The notes under the pieces are model-generated. The model saw only the letters and a list, made by a program, of their open reading frames with translations, did not search any database and was not told the origin of the DNA. A stretch of DNA of 64,000 bases, from assembly GCA_035534435.1 (NCBI GenBank), contig DATLRX010000113.1, positions 1-64,000 of the forward strand, in the 5' to 3' direction. The position numbers and the translations under genes were made by a program. The stretch is from Palsa-851 sp035534435. Its GTDB lineage: Bacteria; Chloroflexota; Dormibacteria; Aeolococcales; Aeolococcaceae. Shown here piece after piece: positions 1 through 7,897 of the stretch; position 1 is the first letter of the stretch; every line of letters begins with the position of its first letter.

Positions 1-549
1 CTGTGCCTCGGCGGCCTCTCGTTCTTCCTCTTCATCCTGCTGACGATCACCGGCCTCTTCCTCATGTTCTACTACATCCCGTCGGTGGATTCGGCGTATC
101 AGAACGTCAAGGATCTGCAGTTCGTCGCGGTGTTCGGCGACATCATCCGCAACATGCATCGCTGGGCTGCGCACGGCATGGTGATCACCGTGTGGTTGCA
201 CATGGCTCGCGTCTTCTATCAGGGCGCGTACAAGCCGCCGCGCGAGTTCAACTGGGTCATCGGCACGTTCCTGCTGCTGATCACGCTGCTCCTCTCGTTC
301 TCCGGGTACCTGCTGCCCTGGGACCAGCTCGCCATCTGGGCGATCACCGTCGGTACCAACATGGCGAAGTACGCGCCGATCGTCGGCCCGTACACCAGAT
401 ACCTCCTGCTCGGTGGCGATCAGGTAGCACAAGGCGCTCTGATCCGGTTCTACGTCTTACACGTCATCGCCCTGCCCCTCATCGGTTTCTTACTGATGGT
501 CGTACACTTCTGGCGCGTCCGTAAAGACGGGTTCACAGGAGGCCTCTGA
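1..549 (+). CDS. Cytochrome b/b6 N-terminal domain subunit (5' end outside window)
   Basis: Membrane-embedded quinol-oxidising subunit of a bc/b6f-type complex. The reading frame is open from base 1, so the start lies upstream; 182 residues are visible. Both heme-ligand histidine pairs of the family can be seen: HRW plus the His of LHMARVF, and the His of LHVIALP plus that of VHFWRVRK. The GYLLPWDQ segment is typical of cytochrome b. A Cys in the second visible codon (context CLGG) aligns with the Cys that binds heme ci in b6f and Bacillus-type complexes. Length and the separate downstream gene show the split b6/subunit IV organisation. A Rieske gene is expected upstream but is not in the window. 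Confidence 0.93.
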   Translation: MCLGGLSFFLFILLTITGLFLMFYYIPSVDSAYQNVKDLQFVAVFGDIIRNMHRWAAHGMVITVWLHMARVFYQGAYKPPREFNWVIGTFLLLITLLLSFSGYLLPWDQLAIWAITVGTNMAKYAPIVGPYTRYLLLGGDQVAQGALIRFYVLHVIALPLIGFLLMVVHFWRVRKDGFTGGL

Positions 550-1106
550 TGGCAACTGTCGTCGAGGGAGGACGCGACCAGCGCGGGGCACCGAGCCCGC
601 GTCAGCAGGCGCCCGTCTCCGGACCCGAGCTTGCCAGCACGCCGCTGGTCATCCGGCGGCGCGAGGACGAGGAGACGGTCGTCACCTTCCCCTACCTGGT
701 GTGGCGGGAGTTCCTGGCGGGGCTCGGCGCCTTCGTCTTCCTGATGCTGGTGTCGATCCAGATCAACGCGCCGCTGCTGCAGCATGCCAACACCTCGATC
801 ACCCCCAACCCGGCAAAGGCGCCGTGGTACTTCGTCGGCCTGCAGGAGTTGCTCGAGCGCTTCCCCCCGATCATGGCCGGTGTCGCGTTCCCGAGCTTCG
901 TGATCATCTTCATGATCCTCACGCCGTATCTCGACCGGAACCCGAGCCGCCGGCCGCAGGACCGTAAGGTCGCGATCGTGCTCTTCACGATCTACGTCTG
1001 CCTTGCGGTGGCGTTCGTCGTCATCGGCGAGTTCTTCCGCGGCCAGGCGTTCAACTGGGACTGGACACTGGTCCTCGGCCATCCCGGACTCAGCTCGCCA
1101 GTATGA
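549..1106 (+). CDS. Cytochrome b C-terminal domain protein (subunit IV-like)
   Basis: Second half of the split cytochrome b, 185 residues. A polar N-terminal extension of about 50 residues precedes three hydrophobic segments. The PNPAKAPWYF stretch corresponds to the quinol-site region that carries PEWY in most cytochromes b; here the sequence is APWY, so the usual Glu is not in that place. The ATG overlaps the stop of the upstream gene (TGATG) and has AGGAGG six bases before it, so translation is coupled. Works with the neighbouring cytochrome b N-terminal domain and the triheme cytochrome. Confidence 0.9.
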   Translation: MATVVEGGRDQRGAPSPRQQAPVSGPELASTPLVIRRREDEETVVTFPYLVWREFLAGLGAFVFLMLVSIQINAPLLQHANTSITPNPAKAPWYFVGLQELLERFPPIMAGVAFPSFVIIFMILTPYLDRNPSRRPQDRKVAIVLFTIYVCLAVAFVVIGEFFRGQAFNWDWTLVLGHPGLSSPV

Positions 1107-2110
1107 GGACGAAGCTCCTGTTCGTCGGTCTCAGCGTCGCGCTGCTGGCGCTCGTCGCCTGGGCCGCGTTCAAGGACACGTCGAGCCGCGGCTACATCGC
1201 GATCCAGGAGCAGTACCAGAAGGACTACCCTCAGTCGGACTTCAACGTCCAGATCCAGCAGCTGTTCCCGAGCTTCCCGCAGGCGACGATCCAGGGCGAC
1301 ACCTATCGCGTGGAGCGCTGCATCTCGTGCCACGTCCCCGATATCGGCACGATCGGCCCGGTGGCAGCCGCACAGCGACTCAGTCAGGACTTCTTCAAGT
1401 ACGAGCCCGACGCGAAGCAGCTCGCCTCCGAGTACCACCTGTCCGGTGAGCATCCCGCGTACGTCACGGTGGACGGCGGCCTGTACCCACCGTCCGAGAG
1501 CTATGCAGCGATGGGCGCAGAGGGTTTCACCTCGTTCACCTACACGCCGTACACGACGCCCGGCCAGCCCGTCGCCAAGCCCGTCACCGTCAGCCAGCCC
1601 GGGCCGCTTCCCTCGTTCATCAACCCGGCGACGAACTACGGCGGCGCCGGGACCCCGACCGGAAAGCTCGGCATCGACCAGATCGGCTGCATCGTGTGCC
1701 ACAACGGCAACCGCCTCGGGCTCGATCAGACCGACGCCCATCAGAACCTGATCATCAATCCCGTCTACGCATTCACCGAAGGCGCGCAGCTCTACTACCA
1801 GAACTGCGCGCGCTGCCACGGCGGTCTTGGAGAGGGTGGCGCAGGTCCGCCCCTCAACAACCAGGACCGCCTCGGGTACTTCAACGAGGACTACTACTAC
1901 CGGTGCATCGAGTACGGCTTCACCGGCTTCGAGCACTACAGCAGCATCATGCCCAACTGGGGCGCCATCGCCAATGACTACGCGTCCAACGGCTCACCGC
2001 CTCCGGGCGCCGGGGCGATCGTCAACCACACGCGCGTGCTGTCGGAGACGCAGATCAACATCCTGATTCAGTTCATCCGCGAGTGGGAGAACTACAGCAC
2101 CCTGCCATGA
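1103..2110 (+). CDS. Membrane-anchored triheme c-type cytochrome of the bc complex
   Basis: Predicted electron acceptor of the quinol-oxidising complex, 335 residues. An N-terminal hydrophobic segment (about residues 4-22) acts as uncleaved anchor or signal, placing the rest outside the membrane. Three CxxCH heme sites are present: CISCH at 73, CIVCH at 196 and CARCH at 235; the last lies in a class I-like domain continuing to the C-terminus. The ATG overlaps the preceding stop (ATGA). It replaces the single-heme cytochrome c1 of standard bc1 complexes. Function is inferred from context; no close characterised relative was compared. Confidence 0.88.
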   Translation: MRTKLLFVGLSVALLALVAWAAFKDTSSRGYIAIQEQYQKDYPQSDFNVQIQQLFPSFPQATIQGDTYRVERCISCHVPDIGTIGPVAAAQRLSQDFFKYEPDAKQLASEYHLSGEHPAYVTVDGGLYPPSESYAAMGAEGFTSFTYTPYTTPGQPVAKPVTVSQPGPLPSFINPATNYGGAGTPTGKLGIDQIGCIVCHNGNRLGLDQTDAHQNLIINPVYAFTEGAQLYYQNCARCHGGLGEGGAGPPLNNQDRLGYFNEDYYYRCIEYGFTGFEHYSSIMPNWGAIANDYASNGSPPPGAGAIVNHTRVLSETQINILIQFIREWENYSTLP

Positions 2111-2120
2111 GAACGAGACA

Positions 2121-2246
2121 GTGAAGCGCCGCAGCACGTTCGCGAGAGACCTGATCGGGACGCTGGTCGTGTTCGTCGGGCTGCTCGTCTTCACCTTCGT
2201 GCTCATCTACGGTGAGTTCCTCCTCGAGAACTTCAAGGCGCACTGA
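2121..2246 (+). CDS. 41-residue single-pass membrane protein
   Basis: Very small ORF starting at GTG, ten bases after the triheme cytochrome stop. It has a basic N-terminus (VKRRSTFARD) and one hydrophobic helix of about 20 residues, then a short acidic-basic tail. Its position in a tight same-strand run, a start one base from the previous start's spacing pattern and a typical accessory-subunit shape suggest a small subunit of the respiratory complex. There is no clear Shine-Dalgarno, and the function is not recognised. Confidence 0.6.
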   Translation: MKRRSTFARDLIGTLVVFVGLLVFTFVLIYGEFLLENFKAH

Positions 2247-2247
2247 G

Positions 2248-2382
2248 ATGCCGGGTATCCTCGCGAACGCGCTGTACCCCGGGGAGGCCGGCTGGGGGGA
2301 CGTCCTCTTCGTGGCGATCTGGGCGTTCGGAACGCTGCTCCTCGCCGCCTACTACGTCTACCGGGCCTTCGTCAGCCGATGA
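2248..2382 (+). CDS. 44-residue single-pass membrane protein
   Basis: ATG one base after the stop of the 41-residue ORF. A short N-terminal part (MPGILANALYPGEAGWGD) precedes one hydrophobic helix (VLFVAIWAFGTLLLAAYYVY) and the terminal RAFVSR. The very close packing with the upstream small gene argues for co-translation. A small subunit or assembly factor of the bc-type complex is the natural inference; there is no recognised family. Confidence 0.6.
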   Translation: MPGILANALYPGEAGWGDVLFVAIWAFGTLLLAAYYVYRAFVSR

Positions 2383-2424
2383 GGTGGGAGGCTCAGGTGG
2401 GCGTGAGCGCCCCGGTGGCGTGTC

Positions 2425-2823
2425 GTGGCGCCTGTCATGGCTGCTGACGCGGGCGGGGTCAAACCCCTCCGCCAGCCCAACTCGCAACTCGCAGTCCTGC
2501 TCTCGATCATTCCAGGGCTGGGTCAGCTGTACAACCTGCAGCCGCGCAAGGCGCTCTATTTCTTCCTGTGGACGATCGGCACCATCGGACCCGGGATCCT
2601 GCTGATCATCGCCGGTCAGTCGGTCGGCCATGCGCTCCTCACCGCCCACCTCGGGGCCCTGTTCCTCCTCGTGGCGCTCGTCTCGGTGCTGGCCTTCCTG
2701 AGCCTGTTCGTCGCCGGCCTCTACCTCTGGGCCAGCTCGGCGATCGACGCGTGGCAGAGCGCGGCCGCCATCGGCCGCGGGGACCCCGAGCTGGCCGCAC
2801 GCCGGCGGATGTTCCGTCTGTGA
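2425..2823 (+). CDS. Small multi-pass membrane protein of unknown function
   Basis: 132 residues, GTG start (an in-frame ATG at 2437 is the alternative; an in-frame stop lies at 2404). The N-terminus is polar, then IPGLGQLYNLQPRKALYFF resembles the start of TM2-like or DUF5683-like small membrane proteins. Three hydrophobic segments follow, and the tail is arginine-rich. It lies between cytochrome bc genes and oxidase genes, so a respiratory link is likely but not shown. The stop overlaps the start of the next small gene. Confidence 0.65.
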   Translation: MAPVMAADAGGVKPLRQPNSQLAVLLSIIPGLGQLYNLQPRKALYFFLWTIGTIGPGILLIIAGQSVGHALLTAHLGALFLLVALVSVLAFLSLFVAGLYLWASSAIDAWQSAAAIGRGDPELAARRRMFRL

Positions 2824-3020
2824 GCGCAGCGAGCCGGCGCGGGATGCTCTCGCGTCTGCGCAGGCGCCAGCGCTCGACCGCGACCGGAGAGGTGCTCCCC
2901 GACCCGTCGGTTCCCCCGCAGAATCGTGGCTCCTGGGACCGCGCCGCGCTGATCAACACCGACATCACCGAGCTGGTGAAGCGACAGATCCACACCAAGA
3001 CCAAGCCGTGGCAGAAGTGA
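2820..3020 (+). CDS. 66-residue basic soluble protein of unknown function
   Basis: Starts at GTG overlapping the previous stop (GTGA). The product is hydrophilic: an arginine-rich N-terminus (SRLRRRQR), a proline-containing linker and a C-terminal part ending KTKPWQK. It has no membrane segment or recognised domain. The overlapping start with the membrane protein ahead supports a real, coupled gene. Function unknown; it may be a cytoplasmic partner of the upstream membrane protein. Confidence 0.55.
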   Translation: MSAASRRGMLSRLRRRQRSTATGEVLPDPSVPPQNRGSWDRAALINTDITELVKRQIHTKTKPWQK

Positions 3021-3099
3021 TGCGGCGTCCGTCGGCGGAGGCACTCCCCGATCTGGTTTGCCCGGCTGAACGCCGCTATGCGATCATCCTGCCGCGCCC

Positions 3100-3894
3100 A
3101 TGAACGTGCTCGCAGCGTCGACCTGTTGCGTCAACAACGCCGGAGCGTTTGGCGACGGCGGAACCGTCAGCGATCGAGCGCTCGGTGTGTACACCGCCGT
3201 GTTCTGGTCGTCGGTGGTGCTCGGTGCCATCGTCACCGCCCTGCTCCTCTTCGCCTTCGTGAAGTTCCGCCGCCGGAGCGATGACGACGAGCCGGCGCAG
3301 TTCCATGGCAATACGAGGCTGGAGATCGCCTGGACGCTCGTGCCGCTGGCGACGTTCCTCTCGCTCTTCGGCCTGACCGCGGTGAACATGCCGTTCGTCA
3401 ACAACATCCACGCGGGGACGCAGTACACCGTCACGGTCATCGGCCAGCAGTTCAGCTGGACGTTCGATTACGGCACCACGTCGAGCGGCACCCGCATCCG
3501 CAGCTTCGGCTATCTCTTCCTACCGGAGAACACGGACGTGGGTCTCAACATCGTCTCGACCGATCCGCCGTGCAACGCCTCGCCAAACGTCCCATCGAAC
3601 AGCTCGCTCGCGCAGGTGCTCGCGGACGAGGGATGCGGCGTCAACCACAGCTTCTTCGCGCCGTCACTCGGGCAGCAGATGAACGCGATCCCCGGCGACG
3701 TCAACACCGCGCCGATCGAGGCGCGCGAGGGCACGTACTACGGTCAGTGCACCGAGCTATGCGGCGTGGGCCACGCAAAGATGACGTTTGTCGTCGTGTC
3801 GCTGCCGATGAACCAGTTCCAGTCGTGCGTGTTCGGCAATCCCGCAGGGACGATTGACCCCACCAGCAAGTCGTGCGCTCTCGGAGGATCCTGA
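3100..3894 (+). CDS. coxB: Cytochrome c oxidase subunit II
   Basis: Carries the CuA centre that receives electrons from cytochrome c. 264 residues: two transmembrane helices (about 28-50 and 72-92), then a periplasm-facing cupredoxin domain. CuA ligands are visible as C217, C221, H225 and M228 in the GQCTELCGVGHAKM block. There is no fused heme c domain, unlike caa3 subunit II, so an external donor (the triheme cytochrome or blue-copper protein) is needed. No Shine-Dalgarno precedes the ATG; a GATCAT hexamer about 12 bases upstream suggests a very short leader. Confidence 0.95.
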   Translation: MNVLAASTCCVNNAGAFGDGGTVSDRALGVYTAVFWSSVVLGAIVTALLLFAFVKFRRRSDDDEPAQFHGNTRLEIAWTLVPLATFLSLFGLTAVNMPFVNNIHAGTQYTVTVIGQQFSWTFDYGTTSSGTRIRSFGYLFLPENTDVGLNIVSTDPPCNASPNVPSNSSLAQVLADEGCGVNHSFFAPSLGQQMNAIPGDVNTAPIEAREGTYYGQCTELCGVGHAKMTFVVVSLPMNQFQSCVFGNPAGTIDPTSKSCALGGS

Positions 3895-5585
3895 TGGCGG
3901 TCATTGACGCGACTCTGCCTCGCGCGAAGTTCGCGCGCTACGACAAGTCGAAGGGGATCCTCGGCTGGCTGACGACGGTCGACCACAAGAAGATCGCGAT
4001 CATGTACCTCTTCACGACCTTCTTCTTCTTCCTGGTCGGCGGTGTCATGGCGCTGCTCATCCGCATCCAGCTCGCGGAGCCGCAGAACACCTTCCTCACA
4101 CCTGAGCAGTACAACCAGATCTTCACGATGCACGGGACGACGATGATCTTCCTGTGGATCATCCCGGTCTGGGCAGGGCTCGGGAACTACATGGTCCCGC
4201 TGATGATCGGCGCGCGCGATATGGCGTTCCCACGCATCAACGCGCTCTCGTTCTGGCTGATCCCGCTCGGCGGCATCGTCATGTACGCGGGGTTCCTCGT
4301 CCCCGCGACGACGCACGCCGGCATCCTCTGCCCCGGCGGTCCGGGGGACGCGGGGTGGACCGGCTACGTGCCACTCACCGGGTCCCACTACAGCTGCAGC
4401 ATGGGCCAGGACCTCTGGATCATCGGCCTGCACCTGCTCGGGGTCGCGTCGATGCTCGGCGGTATCAACTTCCTGGCGACCATCCACAACATGCGCGCCA
4501 AAGGCATGACATGGGGACGCCTGCCGCTCTTCGTGTGGGCGCAGGAGGTGACGGCCGCGCTCGTGGTGCTCGCGTCGCCGTTCCTTGCGGCCGGCCTGGC
4601 GATGAACCTGCTCGACCGCCAGATCGGCACCAACTTCTTCGACCCGGTCAACGGTGGCAGCGCGCTGCTCTACCAGTTCGTCTTCTGGTTCTACTCACAC
4701 CCGGCGGTGTACATCATGATCCTGCCGGCCTTCGGGATCATCAGCGAGATCATCCCGGTGTTCAGCCGAAAACCGGTGTTCGGCTACAAGGCGATGGCGG
4801 CGTCCATCGTGGCGATCGCGTTCCTCGGGTTCATCGTGTTCGTCCACCACATGTTCGTCACCGGCCTGCCGCTGGTGGTGCAGACGTTCTTCGCCTTCAC
4901 GACCTTTGTCATCGGCGTGCCCACAGGGGTGAAGATCTTCAGCTGGCTGGCGACGATGTGGGGAGGGAGCATCAAATACGACACGCCCATGCTCTTCGCG
5001 TGCGGCTTCCTGTTGATGTTCCTGATCGGCGGCATCGACGGCGTCTATCTCGGGAGCCTGTCCGTCGACCGCCTCGTGCACGGCACGTACTGGGTCGTCG
5101 CGCACATCCACTATGTGCTGTTCGGCGGCAGTGTCATGGGCGTCTTCGCCGCCTTCTACTACTGGTTCCCCAAGGTCACCGGGAGATTCCTCAGCGAGAA
5201 GCTGGGCAAGCTCCACTTCTGGACGATATTCATCGGACTCAACCTGACGTTCATGCCGATGCACGCGCTCGGCCTCCTCGGCATGCCGCGCCGGATCGCG
5301 ACCTACCTCGACAACCGCGGCTGGGGGGACATCAACTCGCTGATCACCTTCGGGGCATTCGTCATCGCCATCTCCGTGACCATCTTCATGATCAACTTCA
5401 TCATCAGCATGCGCGCGCCCAGGACAGCACCGGATGATCCGTGGGAGGGGAACACGCTGGAGTGGGCGACATCGTCGCCGCCGCCTCCGTGGAACTTCGA
5501 CGAGGAGCCCGAGGTGATGAGCCTCCGTCCGGTGCGCGACGCACGGCTCGCGCGCAAGAAGGCCGCCTCGGGAGCACCGGCTTAA
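3894..5585 (+). CDS. ctaD: Cytochrome c oxidase subunit I, A2-type heme-copper oxidase
   Basis: Catalytic oxygen-reducing, proton-pumping subunit, 563 residues, about 12 helices. CuB and heme ligands are present: TMHG near the N-terminus, the H318-H319 pair in FVHHMF, and the C-terminal AHIHYV. The helix VI motif is YSHPAV at 267-272 rather than GHPEV, the hallmark of A2-type oxidases, which lack the proton-channel Glu. The ATG at 3894 overlaps the coxB stop (TGATG) and has GGAGG seven bases upstream, so it is preferred over an in-frame ATG 21 bases earlier. Confidence 0.96.
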   Translation: MAVIDATLPRAKFARYDKSKGILGWLTTVDHKKIAIMYLFTTFFFFLVGGVMALLIRIQLAEPQNTFLTPEQYNQIFTMHGTTMIFLWIIPVWAGLGNYMVPLMIGARDMAFPRINALSFWLIPLGGIVMYAGFLVPATTHAGILCPGGPGDAGWTGYVPLTGSHYSCSMGQDLWIIGLHLLGVASMLGGINFLATIHNMRAKGMTWGRLPLFVWAQEVTAALVVLASPFLAAGLAMNLLDRQIGTNFFDPVNGGSALLYQFVFWFYSHPAVYIMILPAFGIISEIIPVFSRKPVFGYKAMAASIVAIAFLGFIVFVHHMFVTGLPLVVQTFFAFTTFVIGVPTGVKIFSWLATMWGGSIKYDTPMLFACGFLLMFLIGGIDGVYLGSLSVDRLVHGTYWVVAHIHYVLFGGSVMGVFAAFYYWFPKVTGRFLSEKLGKLHFWTIFIGLNLTFMPMHALGLLGMPRRIATYLDNRGWGDINSLITFGAFVIAISVTIFMINFIISMRAPRTAPDDPWEGNTLEWATSSPPPPWNFDEEPEVMSLRPVRDARLARKKAASGAPA

Positions 5586-5598
5586 CGCTGGTGGGACG

Positions 5599-6585
5599 GT
5601 GATCTCGCGGCCGTCGGCAGGGTTTCGCCGCCTCGCGGTGGCGACCGCGGTCGCGACGTACCTGCTGATCGTCTGGGGCGGCATCGTCCGGGTCACCGGG
5701 AGCGGCAACGGGTGCGGCACCACGGATCAGTGGCCGCTCTGCCATGGCTCGCTGCTGCCCGCATGGCAGATCAACACGCTCATCGAGTTCACGCACCGGT
5801 GGATTGCATCGATCTGCACGCTCCTCGTCATCGTGCTCACCGCGTGCACATGGATCTGGTACCGGCGCCAGCGCAGGATTCGCGTCGGCGCGACCGTGGC
5901 GGCCGCGCTCTTCGTGGTGCAGATCGCGCTCGGCGCGCTTGCCGTCGAGTTCAACCTCCCCGGCGGCGTGGTGATGATCCACCTCGCCAACGCGCTGCTC
6001 CTGTTCGCGGTGCTCATCTACGTCGCTGTCGTGGCGACAACTGTCGGCACCACGCGACAAGCGTCGAAGCTCGTGTCGGGTGCCGTCGCGTCCGTGACGG
6101 TGCCGGTGATCGCCGCGGTGGTCGCGACGTATGCCGTTGCGATGAGCGGTGCCTTCGTCGTGGAGACGAGCTCCGGAGCGGGCTGCAACAGCTGGCCGCT
6201 CTGCGGCGGGGGCTTCGCGCTACCGACGGGACAGGCCGGGACGATCAACGCCGCGCATCGCCTCGTCGCGCTCGTGGTGGTGCTCGCGCTCGGGGCGCTC
6301 ATGGCGTTGATCCTCCGGCGCCGCCGCGGTGACCGGGCGGTGCGAATCGGCGTGATGTCCGTCAACCTGCTCCTCGTGCTCCAGGTCGCCGCGGGTGCGC
6401 TCGTCGTCGAGCTCGGCCTCCCCGCATGGGTCCGGGGCCTGCACCTCGCGCTGGCATCACTGCTCTGGGGTGCCGTGGTTGCCGTAGCGGTCTACAGCAC
6501 GCTGGATGCCCGTGAGGCGGCGACGCAAGCCGAGTTGCAGCGGGCCGACGGCATTCGAACGCATGCGGGAGCGGCGCCGCTGTGA
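5599..6585 (+). CDS. ctaA: Heme A synthase
   Basis: Oxidises the C8 methyl of heme O to give heme A for the adjacent oxidase. 328 residues, eight predicted helices in two similar halves, as in the COX15/CtaA family. Each half has a Cys pair in an extracellular loop (C39/C48 in the first; GCNSWPLC in the second) and conserved His residues (EFTHRW, NAAHRL). Start is GTG 13 bases after the subunit I stop. Its stop overlaps the GTG of ctaB. Confidence 0.93.
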   Translation: MISRPSAGFRRLAVATAVATYLLIVWGGIVRVTGSGNGCGTTDQWPLCHGSLLPAWQINTLIEFTHRWIASICTLLVIVLTACTWIWYRRQRRIRVGATVAAALFVVQIALGALAVEFNLPGGVVMIHLANALLLFAVLIYVAVVATTVGTTRQASKLVSGAVASVTVPVIAAVVATYAVAMSGAFVVETSSGAGCNSWPLCGGGFALPTGQAGTINAAHRLVALVVVLALGALMALILRRRRGDRAVRIGVMSVNLLLVLQVAAGALVVELGLPAWVRGLHLALASLLWGAVVAVAVYSTLDAREAATQAELQRADGIRTHAGAAPL

Positions 6586-7490
6586 CCGTCGCGGTCAGCC
6601 TCGAAGCGCTTCCCCGCCGGCCCACCGCCGAGGTTGTTCGCGACTACATCGCGCTCACAAAGCCGCGCGTGATCCTGCTCCTCGAGGTCACCGCCGTCGC
6701 CGCGATGGTCATCGCCGCCCGGGGATGGCCCGGCTGGCGACTCGTGCTCCTCACGGTTGCCGGCGGCTGGCTGGCGGCGTCCGGCGCCAACGCCATCAAC
6801 TGCTGGTTCGACCGCGATATCGATCTCGAGATGGGCCGTACGCGATCCCGCCCGATCCCGGCCGGTCGCATCGAGCCGCGCCAGGCCCTGGCGTTCGGAG
6901 TCGCCCTCGGGGTCTCGTCCTTCGTCCTTCTCGCGGCGACTGTGAACCTGCTGTCGGCCGTGCTCGCGATGACGGCGCTCCTCTTCTACGTCCTCGTCTA
7001 TACGATGTGGCTGAAGCGCTCATCGATGCAGAACATCGTCATCGGCGGCGCGGCGGGCGCGATCCCGCCGCTCGTCGGCTGGGCGGCGGTCACCGGCACC
7101 CTGAACCTCACGGCGGTGTTCCTGTTCGCGGTGGTGTTCTACTGGACGCCGCCGCACTTCTGGGCGCTGTCGCTGCTCCTCAAGGGTGACTACACCCGAG
7201 CCGGCGTGCCGATGCTCCCTGTGGTCCAGGGCGACCGCCAGACCCGCTACCAGATCGTCCTGTACACGATCGTGCTGTGCCTGGTGACGGTGCTCCCGGT
7301 GCTGACCCGCTCGTTCGGCGCCGTGTATCTGGGCGGCGCCGCGGTCCTCGACGCGATCCTGCTGACCGACGCGGTCGTGGCGTCGCGGCGGCCGACGGCG
7401 CGCTCGGCACGGCGGCTCTTCTACCATTCAATGATCTACCTGGCCCTGCTCTTCGCGGTGATGGCAGTCGACCGCGTGACGGGCCTCTGA
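6582..7490 (+). CDS. ctaB: Protoheme IX farnesyltransferase (heme O synthase)
   Basis: UbiA-family membrane prenyltransferase that adds farnesyl to heme B. 302 residues with about nine helices. The prenyl-diphosphate binding motif NCWFDRDIDLEM is at about residues 73-84, followed by RTRSRPIPAG; the second motif region is near YTMWLKR. GTG start overlaps the ctaA stop (GTGA), giving coupled synthesis of the two heme A enzymes. Confidence 0.95.
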   Translation: MTVAVSLEALPRRPTAEVVRDYIALTKPRVILLLEVTAVAAMVIAARGWPGWRLVLLTVAGGWLAASGANAINCWFDRDIDLEMGRTRSRPIPAGRIEPRQALAFGVALGVSSFVLLAATVNLLSAVLAMTALLFYVLVYTMWLKRSSMQNIVIGGAAGAIPPLVGWAAVTGTLNLTAVFLFAVVFYWTPPHFWALSLLLKGDYTRAGVPMLPVVQGDRQTRYQIVLYTIVLCLVTVLPVLTRSFGAVYLGGAAVLDAILLTDAVVASRRPTARSARRLFYHSMIYLALLFAVMAVDRVTGL

Positions 7491-7503
7491 GGAGGATGCC
7501 CTG

Positions 7504-7623
7504 GTGAACCGAAAGCTCGCTCGCAAGAACATGCGCATGGGCCTCCTCATGTTCATCCTGCTGCTCGTCCTCATGGGAGCGGCATTCGTCTGGGCCGCGA
7601 TCTTCCTCGCGGTCACGAAATAG
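7504..7623 (+). CDS. 39-residue single-pass membrane protein
   Basis: GTG start preceded by GAGGAGG about eight bases upstream, which supports real translation. Basic N-terminus (VNRKLARKNMRMG) followed by one long hydrophobic helix to the end. Placed between ctaB and a subunit IV-like gene, it is a good candidate for a small oxidase subunit or assembly peptide. No family recognised. Confidence 0.6.
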   Translation: MNRKLARKNMRMGLLMFILLLVLMGAAFVWAAIFLAVTK

Positions 7624-7633
7624 GCATCAGGCG

Positions 7634-7897
7634 ATGACTGACACTGCGACGACCCACGACGACGGCGACGGCGAGCACGCGCACGCGACGCCGCACCTGC
7701 CGCCGCCGAGCTTCGCGCCCATCAACGCGGCCCTGGCGCTCGCCATGACCTTGACGGGCTTTCTCACCGACATCCGCAACGTCGTCGGCCCTCTCATGTG
7801 GGGTATCGGACTCATCTACCTCATCGCGTCGGGGTACTTCTGGGTCCGCGGCGCGCGCAATGAGTATCTCGAGCTCCCCGAGGACGGAGGGCACTGA
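7634..7897 (+). CDS. Small two-helix membrane protein, subunit IV-like
   Basis: 87 residues. The N-terminus is His/Asp-rich (THDDGDGEHAHATPH), then two hydrophobic helices (about 30-48 and 53-70) and an acidic tail. The overall shape resembles actinobacterial cytochrome aa3 subunit IV (CtaF) but no diagnostic motif is visible, so the call rests on size and position. The His-rich head could bind metal, which is speculation. Its stop overlaps the proposed CTG start of ctaG. Confidence 0.55.
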   Translation: MTDTATTHDDGDGEHAHATPHLPPPSFAPINAALALAMTLTGFLTDIRNVVGPLMWGIGLIYLIASGYFWVRGARNEYLELPEDGGH

